Part shown: piece after piece, positions 54,315-63,986 of the stretch | Position numbering within the stretch: the stretch's first letter is position 1 | Layout of the letters: each line of letters starts with the position of its first letter | Origin: JALOLV01 sp046295175 | GTDB lineage: Bacteria > Bacteroidota > Bacteroidia > Cytophagales > Spirosomataceae | Length of the DNA: 64,000 bases | Direction: 5' to 3' | Assembly (NCBI GenBank): GCA_046295175.1 | Contig: JBKBNY010000005.1 | Location: forward strand, 310,001-374,000 | The notes under the pieces: generated by a model | Database searches by the model: none | What the model was told of the DNA's origin: nothing | The model's input: the letters and a program-made list of their open reading frames with translations, nothing else | Program-made: the position numbers and the translations under genes

Positions 54315-56690
54315 TTATTCTACCACCAGTTTCTCCCGCAAAATCTCTTTGTCAACTGTCAGTTCTATCCAATATTCGCCTTTTTGGAGTTTATTGGTTG
54401 GTAAAAGTTTAATCTGAGTTCCTAAGTTTTGGTAGTATTGGTCAATAATTGTCACGATAACATTTTGATTGCTATCTTTCAAAACCAACTTGACTTGGCT
54501 CGGCTTATTGAGCCTAAAAATAATCTTTTTGATTTGTTTATTTTCGGAGTCTTTGGCGGCAAATTCGGATGCAGTCGAGTCACTAACCGTAGAAGCCGTT
54601 AGCATTTGGTTTTGGGTAAATGCTTGCTGCAAACAATCTTCGATTTTAGCCGTAAAGATTGCACTTTGGTCAATTTTGAACCCAGGCATCAACACAATGC
54701 TGTTACCTGCCGTAAATGTTACGTTTTTGGTTGTCGGCACGATGCTCTCTGAATTGACGACTTTTTTAGCTTTGAAAGTACCATCGGCAAGCGTGATGCG
54801 GTCGAGTTTGAGGGTATCGCTGGCACAGTTGATATTTATGCCTCGACAATTACAATTGGCATCAAATTTATCATACATCGTGAGTGGGTCGTTGTCGTCG
54901 CAGGCAGTACCCGACGGATTACAGAGTGTGGCATCGAATGTAATTTTACTGAAACCTGAGCAACCTGCCCCCCAATTATCAATAGCCGAAATGAGTACGT
55001 ATCGAGCTTTTACATCATTGAAATTGGGTCCGGCAAATCCCGAATAATCAGAAAGCCCAGGGGCTTGATTCCAGAAGTAAGTTCCACCGAGTTGGGTCCA
55101 ATTTGTGCCATCGAGTGAGTAATCTACATATACATTCTTGAAGCCTCTATCGGTGTATCCTTGTACGTTAAAATTCCAGACTTTTGTGCCTTGAAACTTA
55201 TAAATATCGCCAAAATCATAACGAATCCAGTAATTCAGTCCACTCCGAGCAGTGTTTGGATTGGGCGAACCCGGGCTACAAGAATTCCAAGAGTTTTCGA
55301 GCGTAGCCACCAAATTATCGGTCGGAGCACACGCTGCATAGGCTTGGTATCGAGCAGCCGAATCATCGCAATCAAGACCCGAACACGGCGTACCTACACA
55401 CTCGCAACTGTTATTGAATCGGTCGTTATTGGTAAACGGATTTCCGTCGTCGCAAAGTGTTCCCTGCGGCACGCATGAGATTTCGCATTTGTAATCGAAA
55501 AGATAAAAATCTGAGACACGTTTCCAGTCACGCCTTTCGTGAAAAGGAGTCTTCCAAAATAGGTTGAAATGGTCTCGCCACGAGTTTTCTTTGTGCCTAA
55601 ATTCGTAGTAATAAAACTTGCCTTTTTCTAAGTAAAGCGGAGCAATACGCTGAAAACTCGAATTATTGAAATCGTTTCTATCAACGCCCGAAATCACAAT
55701 GGCTTGGTGATACTGCTTATATTCTATCGAATCATTCTTACTCAAAAAGAAATAGGTTTGTCCATCTCCCGTGATATTGAATTCGTACATCCCCGACATC
55801 GGAACACTCAAATAGCCCTGCACCAGAGTCCCGTAGTTATCTTTAGAATCAGTAGAAAGTGGCCCATAAGCCCCTTTTAGTTTTTCTTTTCTATCGGGTG
55901 TAAGCGGGAACTTAGGCGAATTTGTCAAATCAGGCTCAACGTAAGTACCCGAAATCGAATCATAATAATATGCATCAATTACACCTTTTTCGCCAACACA
56001 CGCATTGGCGGTTTGGGGAGTACCAACACAGTTGCAAAAGCCATCTTGCTGGTCGTTGATGGTATTTGGGTTGTTATCATTACAGGCTGTTCCTCTCAAG
56101 GGGCAATTAGACTCACAAGCATACTCTTTCAGACTGGTGTAATCTATCACTCGCCAAGTTGTGTCGGGGTTTGAGTTACGTCGCCAATAAAGTGTAGAAT
56201 GGTCGCCGCCAGTGCCTTCAAATGCCAAAATCTCAAAGTAATAATTCTGACCAGCCACCAATTGAATGGTTTGCGAGGTTTGACCAGCTTGTCTGTTATG
56301 TTCGGTTACACCAGTAAACGTCGTAAGCGAAGCTCTTCTTCTTTTATTTGCGGGATTATTATCGGTACTCAAATAGAAAAATACCCTATCGTCGCCCGTG
56401 ATATTGAATTTATAATTATCGGTCGTCGAAACGGTTATGTACCCTCGCATCATTGAGGCATAATAATCGGTAAAATTGACGGGGGCTTTGGTCGAACCTA
56501 AAATTTGGGTGCCATCGGGGCGGCTCGGAAAATTCTCTAAAGCAAATAAATCTAAGCTGTCGGGGGTACTTTTGAAACCCATCCAATAATGCCACTTGAT
56601 TTGCCCTGCCGTACCTACACAGTTTTGCTGAGCTCGACTCGAAAAAGCCGCCCAAAAAATCGTAATCAAAAGTAAGAATCTATATTTCAT
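54315..56690 (-). CDS. T9SS-exported multidomain PA14 / discoidin-like protein
   Basis: 791 residues from the ATG at 56690 (signal peptide MKYR...SSRAQ); an ATG at 56705 adds five residues. Two PA14-like domains (about 25-195 and 235-405; each with YYFEIL- or YYYEFR-type strands and the pattern NFTDYYASMMRGYITV in the first) are followed by a discoidin-like module (about 455-590). Between them are three Cys-rich linkers of pattern CxxxGTxCxDxxPxTxxDxxxxxCxCxG. A small module (SIVLMPGFKID, then IEDC) and a C-terminal T9SS type-A-like sorting domain (last about 80 residues) end the protein. It probably binds surface glycans. Confidence 0.85.
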   Translation of the reverse strand: MKYRFLLLITIFWAAFSSRAQQNCVGTAGQIKWHYWMGFKSTPDSLDLFALENFPSRPDGTQILGSTKAPVNFTDYYASMMRGYITVSTTDNYKFNITGDDRVFFYLSTDNNPANKRRRASLTTFTGVTEHNRQAGQTSQTIQLVAGQNYYFEILAFEGTGGDHSTLYWRRNSNPDTTWRVIDYTSLKEYACESNCPLRGTACNDNNPNTINDQQDGFCNCVGTPQTANACVGEKGVIDAYYYDSISGTYVEPDLTNSPKFPLTPDRKEKLKGAYGPLSTDSKDNYGTLVQGYLSVPMSGMYEFNITGDGQTYFFLSKNDSIEYKQYHQAIVISGVDRNDFNNSSFQRIAPLYLEKGKFYYYEFRHKENSWRDHFNLFWKTPFHERRDWKRVSDFYLFDYKCEISCVPQGTLCDDGNPFTNNDRFNNSCECVGTPCSGLDCDDSAARYQAYAACAPTDNLVATLENSWNSCSPGSPNPNTARSGLNYWIRYDFGDIYKFQGTKVWNFNVQGYTDRGFKNVYVDYSLDGTNWTQLGGTYFWNQAPGLSDYSGFAGPNFNDVKARYVLISAIDNWGAGCSGFSKITFDATLCNPSGTACDDNDPLTMYDKFDANCNCRGININCASDTLKLDRITLADGTFKAKKVVNSESIVPTTKNVTFTAGNSIVLMPGFKIDQSAIFTAKIEDCLQQAFTQNQMLTASTVSDSTASEFAAKDSENKQIKKIIFRLNKPSQVKLVLKDSNQNVIVTIIDQYYQNLGTQIKLLPTNKLQKGEYWIELTVDKEILREKLVVE

Positions 56691-56741
56691 AAGGCTATAT
56701 CTCAATAAAAATCAGAAACTAAAACCACAAAACTCTAATAA

Positions 56742-58253
56742 TCAATAGCTTAGACAGTTTGGAGGAAGGTCTTCGTTCGAAATCGCCGTTCCGTTAAAAT
56801 TCATAAATCCGACAGGATACTGATTGGCAGCGTAGCTGTAAAAATTACCAAGATTTGGCAATACATAGCATAAATCGTTGGGGCTAACACCATACCAAAG
56901 AGCCAATTCGGCGTAGAATTCGTCGGTTGATACAGCAGGGATAAAATTGCCTCTGAAAGAGATATTGCGGTTGTAGGTCGTAGCGTCCATTTTTGGATAT
57001 GAGCCGTAGATTTTTCCACCATTTACAGAGCCACCCATCACGATTGTATTACCTCCCCAGGCATGGTCAGAGCCTTGCCCATTTGATGTAACCGTACGGG
57101 CAAAATCTGAAATAGTAAATGTGGTAACTTTATCGGCAATGCCTAACTCTACTGTGGCATCATAAAATGATTTGAGTGCTTGGCTCACGACTGGTACTCG
57201 CTGGTTCATACCCGTCAAAAGATTGCTGTGCATATCCCACCCACCGTAAGTAACAAAGAAAATCTGGCGTCTTGTACCCAAGAATTCACGCACACTTATC
57301 ACTTTGGCAATGGCTTGCATATTACGTGAAAGTTCGTCTGTGCCAAACGCTGTTGACATCGACGGAACTTTGGTCAGTGCTTGTTTAAAAATATCAAAAG
57401 CCGCCGTAGAGTTTTTGGTAGTTGTCGAATACGTTTTTTGTAGCAAATTGGCGTAAGTTTTTGAGACCAAACTATCAACTGCATTATCGCGAAGTTGTGT
57501 CAGGTAGCCTGAGTTGCTCCACCATGAAGGCAAAGCCTGAAAACCTACATTATTTGGGTCGATATTGTTACTGATTGAATATTCGGTGATGGTTTGACCT
57601 CTCTGAAAAGCGTTTTTGCCTGATAACGAGAAATTCATCGAAATTTCTTGGTAGGTATTTGAGGCATGGAGTAAATCGGCCAATCGCCCTCCTACTCCCA
57701 AAGCATCACGGCTTTGCGGCACTGATGTTTGCCATTGCATAATCTGGTCGGAGTGTGAATAAATCCCCAAAGGCAGTTTTTTGAGTCCGCTTTGGTATTC
57801 GGTTCTATTCATAATTGGCTCAACCAATGTACCGATATTTGCCATAAAAGCAACTTTACCAGTATTGAACAAATCTCTCATGCCTGTCATCTGTGGATGC
57901 ACCCCAAATGCTCCGTATTGACACGGAATCCCTCTAAAACTGGTACATTGAGGATTATTAAGGGCCAATAATTGGTTTCGGTCGATTGCCAAATCAGTAC
58001 GTAAAGCACTGTATTCGTTGTAACCATTGTCGCCTCCGGCGGTATTTCCCATCGGCACTAAGGTATTGTAAGAATCAATCCCGCCTGCCAACAAAATGCA
58101 AACCAATGCTTTGTAGTCGCTCGGTGGTGCAGACTTGGCGATGTCGGCTCCTAACGCACCATTAAAAGTCGTTAGATTGGTCAATGTGCTGAGCAGCGTA
58201 GTTGTCCCCATTGCTGCACATCCCGATTGTTTGATAAAGTCTCTTCTATTCAT
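56742..58253 (-). CDS. DUF1501 protein with Tat signal
   Basis: 503 residues from the ATG at 58253, whose first residues (MNRRDFIKQSG) are a twin-arginine signal; the frame extends to 58322 but that would mask the signal. DUF1501 proteins belong to the alkaline-phosphatase-like/sulfatase fold clan; marks here are LVCILLAGGIDSYNTLVP, LKSFYDATVELGIADKV and the terminal metal-binding style motif TSNGQGSDHAWGGNTIVMGG (in parts SDHAWGG). Its substrate is unknown. It lies 96 bp after a DUF1800 gene, its usual partner, and 51 bp before the PA14 gene. Confidence 0.9.
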   Translation of the reverse strand: MNRRDFIKQSGCAAMGTTTLLSTLTNLTTFNGALGADIAKSAPPSDYKALVCILLAGGIDSYNTLVPMGNTAGGDNGYNEYSALRTDLAIDRNQLLALNNPQCTSFRGIPCQYGAFGVHPQMTGMRDLFNTGKVAFMANIGTLVEPIMNRTEYQSGLKKLPLGIYSHSDQIMQWQTSVPQSRDALGVGGRLADLLHASNTYQEISMNFSLSGKNAFQRGQTITEYSISNNIDPNNVGFQALPSWWSNSGYLTQLRDNAVDSLVSKTYANLLQKTYSTTTKNSTAAFDIFKQALTKVPSMSTAFGTDELSRNMQAIAKVISVREFLGTRRQIFFVTYGGWDMHSNLLTGMNQRVPVVSQALKSFYDATVELGIADKVTTFTISDFARTVTSNGQGSDHAWGGNTIVMGGSVNGGKIYGSYPKMDATTYNRNISFRGNFIPAVSTDEFYAELALWYGVSPNDLCYVLPNLGNFYSYAANQYPVGFMNFNGTAISNEDLPPNCLSY

Positions 58254-58349
58254 GACAAAAAAATTCAGAAAATGATTGATTGAGAGAGCGATTGAGAATA
58301 ACCAAAGCACAAATCCTGACACACTTCATTCGCTCGGTTCTTAAAAGGA

Positions 58350-60221
58350 TTATCTATTAATCAAATAATCGGGAGACGACAATATAAGGACTAATGCCAG
58401 CCTAACTCTCCGATTGGCCGATGTTGAATCAGGCACACCGTTGGCATCTTCGCTGTAAGGCATACTCGAAATGGCATCTCTGATAATTTTGAGCGACTGC
58501 GATGACAAACTTCCGTGGGCAAAAAGTAGATTGTATTTATCTAATAACTGCGGCAGTTTATCATTGCGAGTGAGGGCATAGTCGGCAGCAAGATTAAACT
58601 TAGGGTCTTGGTCGGCTTTGTATCTTTCGCCGCTAAAATAACCCCACCAATCGGTCGGGTCGTCATTGATAAACCACTCATTGAGGGCATTTATATAACC
58701 TGTAAGGGTTTGAGAATTAAGAATCTGGAACTCAGGAGCAACTTTGCCCATCGCTTTCAGTTCTCCTTCGGGAGCGTAATCGGGCTGGAAAAAGTTAAAT
58801 ACCGAAGGCGAGAAGAGTGGTACTTGACCAACTTTATCGTATAAACGATACATTATGTTACGATAAACTCCGTTTTGAGTCGTTAGGGTTAGCCCCCGCA
58901 TGACATTCATGTATCTGACAAATGGCTCACGGAGCATTCCTGATGTGTTTTGGGCTGTTGTGTTTGTCGGGCATCCACAAGCTTCAGGGTCTAATAAGAT
59001 TGCCTTGATTACCGCTTTTAAATCTCCTCTGACGCCGCTTCCGTTATTGTTAAAAACAGTAGCAACTCTGGCGATGTATTCTGGGCTTGGGTTTGACATA
59101 ACCAATCTCTGAATCAGTCTTCGAGAGATAAACGGGCCAACGTTAGGATGATTGGATAGTACATTGATTGCATCTTGAATATCTTGATTGCCTTGCATGA
59201 CATCACGAGCCGGAATCGTCTGGCCTAAGAATGTTTTAGTACCAGGTTCGTGGGCATCATAAACCCTGGGGCGTGAGTAGTTTCGATAAAACTCCAACGA
59301 ATCTTTACCGTAGAATTTCATTGGTAGTGTATAGCTCAAGTAGTTTTTATAGGTATCGCCAAGATAGCGGCTATCGCCCCACGATAATCCTGTAAAAACC
59401 TTTGCCAAACCCGCAATATCGTTATTATCGTAAGTAGGAATTGGCTTATTGTTGGCGTCTCTGACCTCGGTTCCATCAATATTGAGTTGGTACAATCCAA
59501 TCGAGAAAAGCTGCATCACTTCGCGTGCGTAGTTTTCATCTGGAAAAATCTGTTTGGTTGTACTGGTGGCGTGGTTATTCAAGAATGTCAGATACGAACC
59601 CATCGTTGGGTGATACGAAATATCGTTGAGGAGGGTTCGGTAATTGCCGAAGGCATTTCGCATCAAAACATCGTAATAACTCGTGAGAGCGTACGGATAA
59701 GGATTGAAATCGGAGATTCGAGAAACCACAAAGATTTCACTCAATGCTAACGCCACTCTCCACCGAAGCACGTCGGGGGCGGTCATAGCACCCTGAAACC
59801 AAGTTACATCAAAATGCCAGTTGTCTAACCCAAGTGTGGCTTTGGTGTAATTATTGGCAGGATTCCGATTGAGCGAATCGACAATCGACTGGTGCATTAC
59901 GCCAAGATAATTGGTCAGGTTAAACGAAACTGGCATATTCAGCTGTTCGTCGAGCCATTTTTCTCGACCTTGGCTGGTTACATTCTGGATAAGAGCCATA
60001 TTTGGCCCAAGTGTAGCCTGCGAAAGAAAGCGAGATGCTTGATTGTGATTGGGCAGATAACCGTTTTCAATCAAAGTACGGATGCCGGTGTTGTCTTGAG
60101 ACGATGCAGTTACGGTAACATTTTTGGTATTTCCCATACCAAATTTGACCGTTTGTTGAGCAAAAGTAGTCAGTGATAACCCCAATAGGGTAACTAAACA
60201 TAGGGTAATTTTGGGCTTCAT
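58350..60221 (-). CDS. DUF1800 protein, secreted
   Basis: 623 residues with a signal peptide (MKPK...LTTFAQ). DUF1800 signature stretches are SRFLSQATLGPN, a REKWLDEQLNMP helix, WHFDVTWFQGAMTAPDVLRWRVALALSEIFV (in parts), NYAREVMQLFSIGLYQLN, and GLAKVFTGLSW, ending in LVLILSSPDYLIN. Proteins of this family are regularly encoded beside DUF1501; their function is unknown, and a role in processing or exporting extracellular polymer is suspected. It is the first gene of the operon; a 268-bp region divides it from the divergent kinase. Confidence 0.92.
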   Translation of the reverse strand: MKPKITLCLVTLLGLSLTTFAQQTVKFGMGNTKNVTVTASSQDNTGIRTLIENGYLPNHNQASRFLSQATLGPNMALIQNVTSQGREKWLDEQLNMPVSFNLTNYLGVMHQSIVDSLNRNPANNYTKATLGLDNWHFDVTWFQGAMTAPDVLRWRVALALSEIFVVSRISDFNPYPYALTSYYDVLMRNAFGNYRTLLNDISYHPTMGSYLTFLNNHATSTTKQIFPDENYAREVMQLFSIGLYQLNIDGTEVRDANNKPIPTYDNNDIAGLAKVFTGLSWGDSRYLGDTYKNYLSYTLPMKFYGKDSLEFYRNYSRPRVYDAHEPGTKTFLGQTIPARDVMQGNQDIQDAINVLSNHPNVGPFISRRLIQRLVMSNPSPEYIARVATVFNNNGSGVRGDLKAVIKAILLDPEACGCPTNTTAQNTSGMLREPFVRYMNVMRGLTLTTQNGVYRNIMYRLYDKVGQVPLFSPSVFNFFQPDYAPEGELKAMGKVAPEFQILNSQTLTGYINALNEWFINDDPTDWWGYFSGERYKADQDPKFNLAADYALTRNDKLPQLLDKYNLLFAHGSLSSQSLKIIRDAISSMPYSEDANGVPDSTSANRRVRLALVLILSSPDYLINR

Positions 60222-60534
60222 TTATTATTCTGGCTATGAAATAAAAAAATGTTTTAGTCCGACAGCAGCCAATTCTAATTAGTATCTGAGAGATTCGTGT
60301 AGATAATAAAGGTTTATTGATAAAATATTGATAGCAATAAAACCAAAAGAACCGCACTAATCAAATGGGTGGATTCTTGTTTACAAATGTAATATTTTTT
60401 TTTATTGGCTCAAGAAATTTTCGGGATTATATACCGATTGGCTACAAAATATTATCTACCGCGGATATTTTGTTGAAATTCAGTTTAAAGTGGGTTCTTC
60501 GAGTTTTTTAACAATCTTGCTTAAAATAGTCTTG

Positions 60535-63396
60535 ATGGTATTACATGATAAATTCCAAAATAATAACTCAATTCATTGGATATTGCTAAAATCATTTCTC
60601 ATCTATTATATTTACCTCTTCGTTTACCAAAAAACTATAAAGACCCTAACTGTGACACGCTGTTTACTTGTAATATTTATTTTTGCGTTATTTCATTTTA
60701 GTAATGTTTATTCTCAGAAAATCAATCTTGAATCCGAAAAAGAGTTTCCGATTAATATAAGTGAATCAATCGGGATTCTGAAAGACTCATCTACAAAACT
60801 GAAACTCGATGATGTATTGCAAAGGAATGATTTTCAGTTCCCCAAAAAAGACCATTTTATTTTTCCGTATTCGGATGACATTTTTTGGGTTAAATTCGAC
60901 TTAAAAAACACTGGTGTCAAGAGTGAAGATTTCGTATTGATTTGGACTAACCCACTGGTTGAGCAATTAGACTTTTACATAACCGATAGTACAGGCAAAG
61001 GCTTTTTGCACAAGCAGCAGAAGATTCTGACCATCGAAAAAGAAAAGAAACTCATAGACCAAGACCCAAGTTTTGCATTAACTCTAAAACAAGGCGAAGA
61101 AAAAAGTATTTACTTCAAGATTACTTCAAAACGAGGACACTACGGAACCCTCAGACTTCATACCAAAGAATCGTACCAAAAAAGCCTCTTGAATGGGTTT
61201 TCGAGCCAGAGTTTTTTTAATGGTTTGGTTATATTCAGACTATTTTTGGTCTTAGTACTGAGTCTATTTATCATCAAAGACTTTGCATTTAGGTTGTATT
61301 CGCTACACACCGTAATCAAAACTTTTGCCTTTTGGGGATACATCAATATCGCTGGACCTTGGTTTACAAACGACCCCGACTTAGCCCAAAAAATCGACTT
61401 CGTTTTTTATAACTCGGTTACACTTGGGGCTGGCATTTTTGTTTACTATACCCAAATCAGAGGTAAATTCTCCAAAATCCATAGTTATCTGTCTTTTCTG
61501 ATTATCGGGCTAACCATCTTTGAGAGCATCATTGTTTTCTTTGATTATCAATGGTATTGGCTCAAATTGGGGGTTTACAGCATCATTTTCTCGGCTTTGT
61601 ATTTTTCTATCATCTATTTGGTTTCGATTATCCGAAAAATCTCAATTGAGAAATACTACGCAATTCCGTTTATACTGGGTCTGATGAGCTATGCTCTACT
61701 CTATGTTAGGTTATTGGGCTGGATTGAGTACGCTCCGCTTTATTCGATTGCGTATTTCTTATTTTTTGGAGAAATCTTCGTATTTGTAATTTTCTTAGGT
61801 GGGATTTTCAGAAATGCTCAACAAAAACTCAATTTCAGTATTGAGCAAAACAACCGCTTGAAAGACCTCGACAACCTCAAAACCAACTTTTTTGCCAATA
61901 TCTCGCACGAATTCCGTACGCCACTCACGCTGATTCTGGCTCCGGCAAAAGATTTGGTAAACGAAAGCCCGAATAACGCTGCCTATCAGATAATCTATCG
62001 CAATGCCAACCGACTACTCGAACTAATTAATCAATTGCTCGATATTACCAAAATCGAAGCGGGTCAGATGAACGTAGAGCTACAAAAAGTAAATCTATCG
62101 GTTTATTTCCGAACCCTCATCAGTTCGTTTACTTCATTGGCACAAAGCAAGGGAATTACATTTGAATTCATCCAAAACAAAAACGATGCTTGGGCAAACG
62201 TTGACTCGGACAAAATCGAGAAAATCATTACAAATCTCTTATCAAATGCATTCAAATTCACCAATAACAATAAAAAAGTCGAGGTGAAGATTGATTATCT
62301 GCCCAGACAAATTGTGATACAAATAAGCGACGAAGGTATTGGGATTTCGGAAGACAAATTGGATAAGATTTTTGATAGATTCTACCAAGTCGAGAGCAAT
62401 ACAAACCGCAAATTTGAGGGTACGGGCATCGGATTGGCTTTGGTAAAGGAATTGGTCGAGGTAATGAAAGGCCAAATCAACGTAAGAAGTAAAGAAGGTT
62501 TAGGAACTACCTTTGAGGTCGTATTACCGATTAAATACGAAACACAACCTGCCGATGCAAGTACTACCGAACAGATTAGTTTTAGACCTGCTGTATCGAA
62601 CTTAGTGACTGAAAACTCACTCAAAGTTGCGGAGTCGGAGAGTGAGCAAATCTTGCTTATCGTAGATGACAATGCCGATATACGCACCTACATTCGTGGG
62701 ATTTTTGAGAATGAATACCGTATCGTAGAAGCCGTTGACGGCAAAGACGGACTTGCGAAAGCCAATGAGCAAATACCGAATCTGGTTATTAGCGACCTCA
62801 TGATGCCCGAAATGGATGGTTTTGAGTTTTGTAAACACATGAAAACCGACGAAAAAACTTCGCACATACCCATCATCATGCTTACGGCAAAAGCAAATAT
62901 TGAGAGCCGAATCGAAGGTTTAGAGTTGGGTGCCGATGATTATCTGATAAAGCCATTCCACAAAGAAGAAATTGAGGTAAGGGTTCGTAACCTGATTATG
63001 ATTCGGGAGAATCTTAAAAAACAATTCAGCAAAGAGATTGTCAATCTAAATCCAGAAGAAATAAAAGTAAACTCGGTTGAGGCTAAGTTCTTAAATAAAA
63101 TCAAAGAAGTTGTCGAGGCCAATATTGTCAACCAGCAGTTCGATGTTGAGCAATTTGCCGCAGCAATGAACATGAGTGCAGTACAGCTTCGACGAAAGAT
63201 GAAATCACTCACCAACTTTACGGTGGTTGAGTATGTCCGAAACTATCGTTTGCAGAAGGCCGCCAATCTGTTGAAACAAAAAACTGCATCTGTTTCTGAG
63301 ATTGCCTACCAGGTCGGCTTCGAGAGTTTGCCGTATTTCAGTAGGGTGTTTCAGGAGCATTATGGGGTTCCGCCGTCAGAGTATAAGCCCGAGTAA
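60535..63396 (+). CDS. Hybrid one-protein two-component system (7TMR-DISM, kinase, REC, AraC)
   Basis: About 953 residues from an ATG at 60535; a GTG at 60490 is possible, and a GTG at 60652 would start directly at the signal peptide (LLVIFIFALFHFSNVYSQ), so the start is open. Numbering from 60490: an extracellular 7TMR-DISMED2 domain (about 90-225), seven membrane helices (about 240-440), HisKA with the His in ISHEFRTPL (about 473), HATPase (DEGIGI, GTGIGLALVKELV), a receiver with SDLMMPEMDG, and a C-terminal AraC HTH (VVEYVRNYRLQ, YQVGFESLPYFSRVF). Such proteins sense extracellular carbohydrate and activate local genes. The divergent DUF1800 operon is a candidate target (inference). Confidence 0.9.
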   Translation: MVLHDKFQNNNSIHWILLKSFLIYYIYLFVYQKTIKTLTVTRCLLVIFIFALFHFSNVYSQKINLESEKEFPINISESIGILKDSSTKLKLDDVLQRNDFQFPKKDHFIFPYSDDIFWVKFDLKNTGVKSEDFVLIWTNPLVEQLDFYITDSTGKGFLHKQQKILTIEKEKKLIDQDPSFALTLKQGEEKSIYFKITSKRGHYGTLRLHTKESYQKSLLNGFSSQSFFNGLVIFRLFLVLVLSLFIIKDFAFRLYSLHTVIKTFAFWGYINIAGPWFTNDPDLAQKIDFVFYNSVTLGAGIFVYYTQIRGKFSKIHSYLSFLIIGLTIFESIIVFFDYQWYWLKLGVYSIIFSALYFSIIYLVSIIRKISIEKYYAIPFILGLMSYALLYVRLLGWIEYAPLYSIAYFLFFGEIFVFVIFLGGIFRNAQQKLNFSIEQNNRLKDLDNLKTNFFANISHEFRTPLTLILAPAKDLVNESPNNAAYQIIYRNANRLLELINQLLDITKIEAGQMNVELQKVNLSVYFRTLISSFTSLAQSKGITFEFIQNKNDAWANVDSDKIEKIITNLLSNAFKFTNNNKKVEVKIDYLPRQIVIQISDEGIGISEDKLDKIFDRFYQVESNTNRKFEGTGIGLALVKELVEVMKGQINVRSKEGLGTTFEVVLPIKYETQPADASTTEQISFRPAVSNLVTENSLKVAESESEQILLIVDDNADIRTYIRGIFENEYRIVEAVDGKDGLAKANEQIPNLVISDLMMPEMDGFEFCKHMKTDEKTSHIPIIMLTAKANIESRIEGLELGADDYLIKPFHKEEIEVRVRNLIMIRENLKKQFSKEIVNLNPEEIKVNSVEAKFLNKIKEVVEANIVNQQFDVEQFAAAMNMSAVQLRRKMKSLTNFTVVEYVRNYRLQKAANLLKQKTASVSEIAYQVGFESLPYFSRVFQEHYGVPPSEYKPE

Positions 63397-63411
63397 AGGT
63401 CCTAATTTAGA

Positions 63412-63438
63412 AGAGCGTCTGTTGACGCTCTTTTTTTG
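63412..63438 (+). terminator. Rho-independent terminator after hybrid kinase gene
   Basis: AGAGCGTC - TGTT - GACGCTCT followed by TTTTTTT. It lies 15 bp after the kinase stop. Confidence 0.92.
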
Positions 63439-63454
63439 TTTAAAATACCGAAAT

Positions 63455-63578
63455 GTTCAAAATGAATTAAAGAATGTCCATTTTGGATAAATAAAATGTC
63501 AAAAAAAAGATTAAGAAGCCAATTTTATTGATTTTGAAAAAGTTCAAAATGAGCAAAAGAATGTCCAAAATGGGATAA
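63455..63578 (+). promoter_or_regulatory. Pair of 36-bp direct repeats upstream of LytTR gene
   Basis: GTTCAAAATGAxxxAAAGAATGTCC recurs at 63455-63490 and 63542-63578 (87-bp spacing), each ending in TTTTGGATAA or AAATGGGATAA. LytTR regulators usually bind pairs of imperfect direct repeats, so these could be autoregulatory sites (inference). Confidence 0.5.
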
Positions 63579-63599
63579 CCCCCTCCCTACAAATTACAA

Positions 63600-63607
63600 T
63601 ATGTTTG
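63600..63607 (+). promoter_or_regulatory. Candidate promoter for LytTR gene
   Basis: TATGTTTG matches the TAnnTTTG element, with transcription expected near 63614, about 20 bp before the first ATG of the gene. No clear -33 element is seen. Confidence 0.5.
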
Positions 63608-63632
63608 TACATCTTTTACCACTTAATAATTG

Positions 63633-63986
63633 ATGTGCATGAAAACCGATGAAACTACCCTCCACCTTGGTGGACGAATCAAGGCATCGCCCGAAGAAAT
63701 TTTATTGCTCAAAGCCGATGTCAACTACACACAAATTTTCTTTAGTGATGGTAGCAGTTTTTTAAGCTCGACTTGCATTGGGGTACTCGAAAAACGCCTA
63801 CAAGATAGCGGGCAGTTTTTCAGGCCAAACCGCTCTTATATTATCAATTTATCTTATGTAGCCGAGTTTGAGATTTTCTCTAATACCATCAAAATGGAGA
63901 ATAAAGAAGCTATCAGTCTTTCTCGTCGAAAAGCCAAATTATTCAATAATATTACTAACCCAAAAACACATAGTTTTCTGCCATGA
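63633..63986 (+). CDS. Stand-alone LytTR DNA-binding regulator
   Basis: 117 residues from the ATG at 63633 (or 115 from the ATG at 63639). A single LytTR domain: EEILLLKADVNYTQIFF, RPNRSYIINLSYVAEF and a basic SLSRRKAKLF tail. No receiver domain. It is preceded by direct repeats and a promoter-like element, and its stop codon overlaps the next start (ATGA), so a downstream partner is co-translated. It is the second such LytTR protein in the window (see 16056-16382). Confidence 0.9.
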   Translation: MCMKTDETTLHLGGRIKASPEEILLLKADVNYTQIFFSDGSSFLSSTCIGVLEKRLQDSGQFFRPNRSYIINLSYVAEFEIFSNTIKMENKEAISLSRRKAKLFNNITNPKTHSFLP

